Assembly (NCBI GenBank): GCA_026984915.1
Contig: JALSRG010000079.1
Location: forward strand, 33,407 to 97,406
DNA from: Marinosulfonomonas sp.
GTDB lineage: Bacteria > Pseudomonadota > Alphaproteobacteria > Rhodobacterales > Rhodobacteraceae
Direction: 5' to 3'
Length of the DNA stretch: 64,000 nt
In this document: piece by piece, positions 63,875 through 64,000 of the stretch
Layout of the letters: each line of letters opens with the position of its first letter
Position numbering within the stretch: position 1 is the stretch's first letter
The notes under the pieces: model-generated
Told to the model about the DNA's origin: nothing
The model's input: the letters and a program-made list of their open reading frames with translations, nothing else
Database searches by the model: none
Translations under genes and position numbers: made by a program

Positions 63875-64000
63875 CTAGGGGGACCTTTCCGGCAATTCTT
63901 ACAGCCGCGTTTTGAAATAATGTCGCTATTCGAATACCGCGAAGCGTAACCGGCTGGCTATAACCCGTTTGAGGTAAAATCGCCCAAACCTTGAAAAAAC

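Overview
The window reads as chromosomal DNA of an alphaproteobacterium, most likely a Rhodobacterales (Roseobacter-type) marine bacterium. Supporting signs are a VPLPA-CTERM surface protein, a Hint_2-type secreted protein, an IalB-family protein, a DUF2585 membrane protein, a serC-serA operon with a structured leader, and a carbon-phosphorus lyase cluster in rhodobacterial order. No rRNA, tRNA, CRISPR array or integrase was seen. Base-composition statements are by eye.

Layout. 1-4.5 kb: end of an alpha-2-macroglobulin-like gene and pbpC (the usual periplasmic A2M/PBP1C pair). 4.5-13.3 kb: aromatic catabolism, with a BktB-type thiolase, a MarR regulator divergent from hmgA-maiA-fahA (homogentisate to fumarate and acetoacetate), then an operon of a degenerate metallo-beta-lactamase-fold protein, a small membrane protein, a flavin hydroxylase and a DUF2783 protein. 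The last two resemble the two-component 3-hydroxyphenylacetate 6-hydroxylase that makes homogentisate, so the cluster may form one route. 13.3-23.5 kb: an orphan membrane protein, a phosphatase, serA, serC, serB, an asparaginase, an IalB protein, rlmN and a PLP dehydratase.

23.5-53.4 kb is accessory DNA bracketed by a 122-bp direct repeat, which is the 3' end of a LOG-family gene: a fragment on the left, the intact gene on the right. Inside are an IS6 remnant, a toxin-antitoxin locus with a broken toxin, a full phosphonate uptake and C-P lyase cluster (phnCDEE-acetyltransferase, phnF-phnM-like, phnGHIJKLN, a 2H-phosphoesterase gene, a second phnM, a phytase-like secreted protein), an insertion-sequence graveyard (40.8-43.4 kb) with a broken lactate permease, and a G+C-richer block (43.6-52.6 kb) with an ArsR-arsenate reductase fusion, broken two-component genes and a LacI-controlled sugar ABC importer with a sugar epimerase and an SIS isomerase. 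IS481 and IS630 remnants close this region.

53.2-64 kb returns to core genes: LOG protein, dapD, a conserved small protein, a HAD phosphatase, an ionotropic-glutamate-receptor-like channel protein, a Hint-domain secreted protein, dapE, a DUF2064 glycosyltransferase-like protein, rnr and the VPLPA-CTERM protein. The simplest reading is a roughly 30-kb island placed in the 3' end of the LOG gene, between the dehydratase and dapD.
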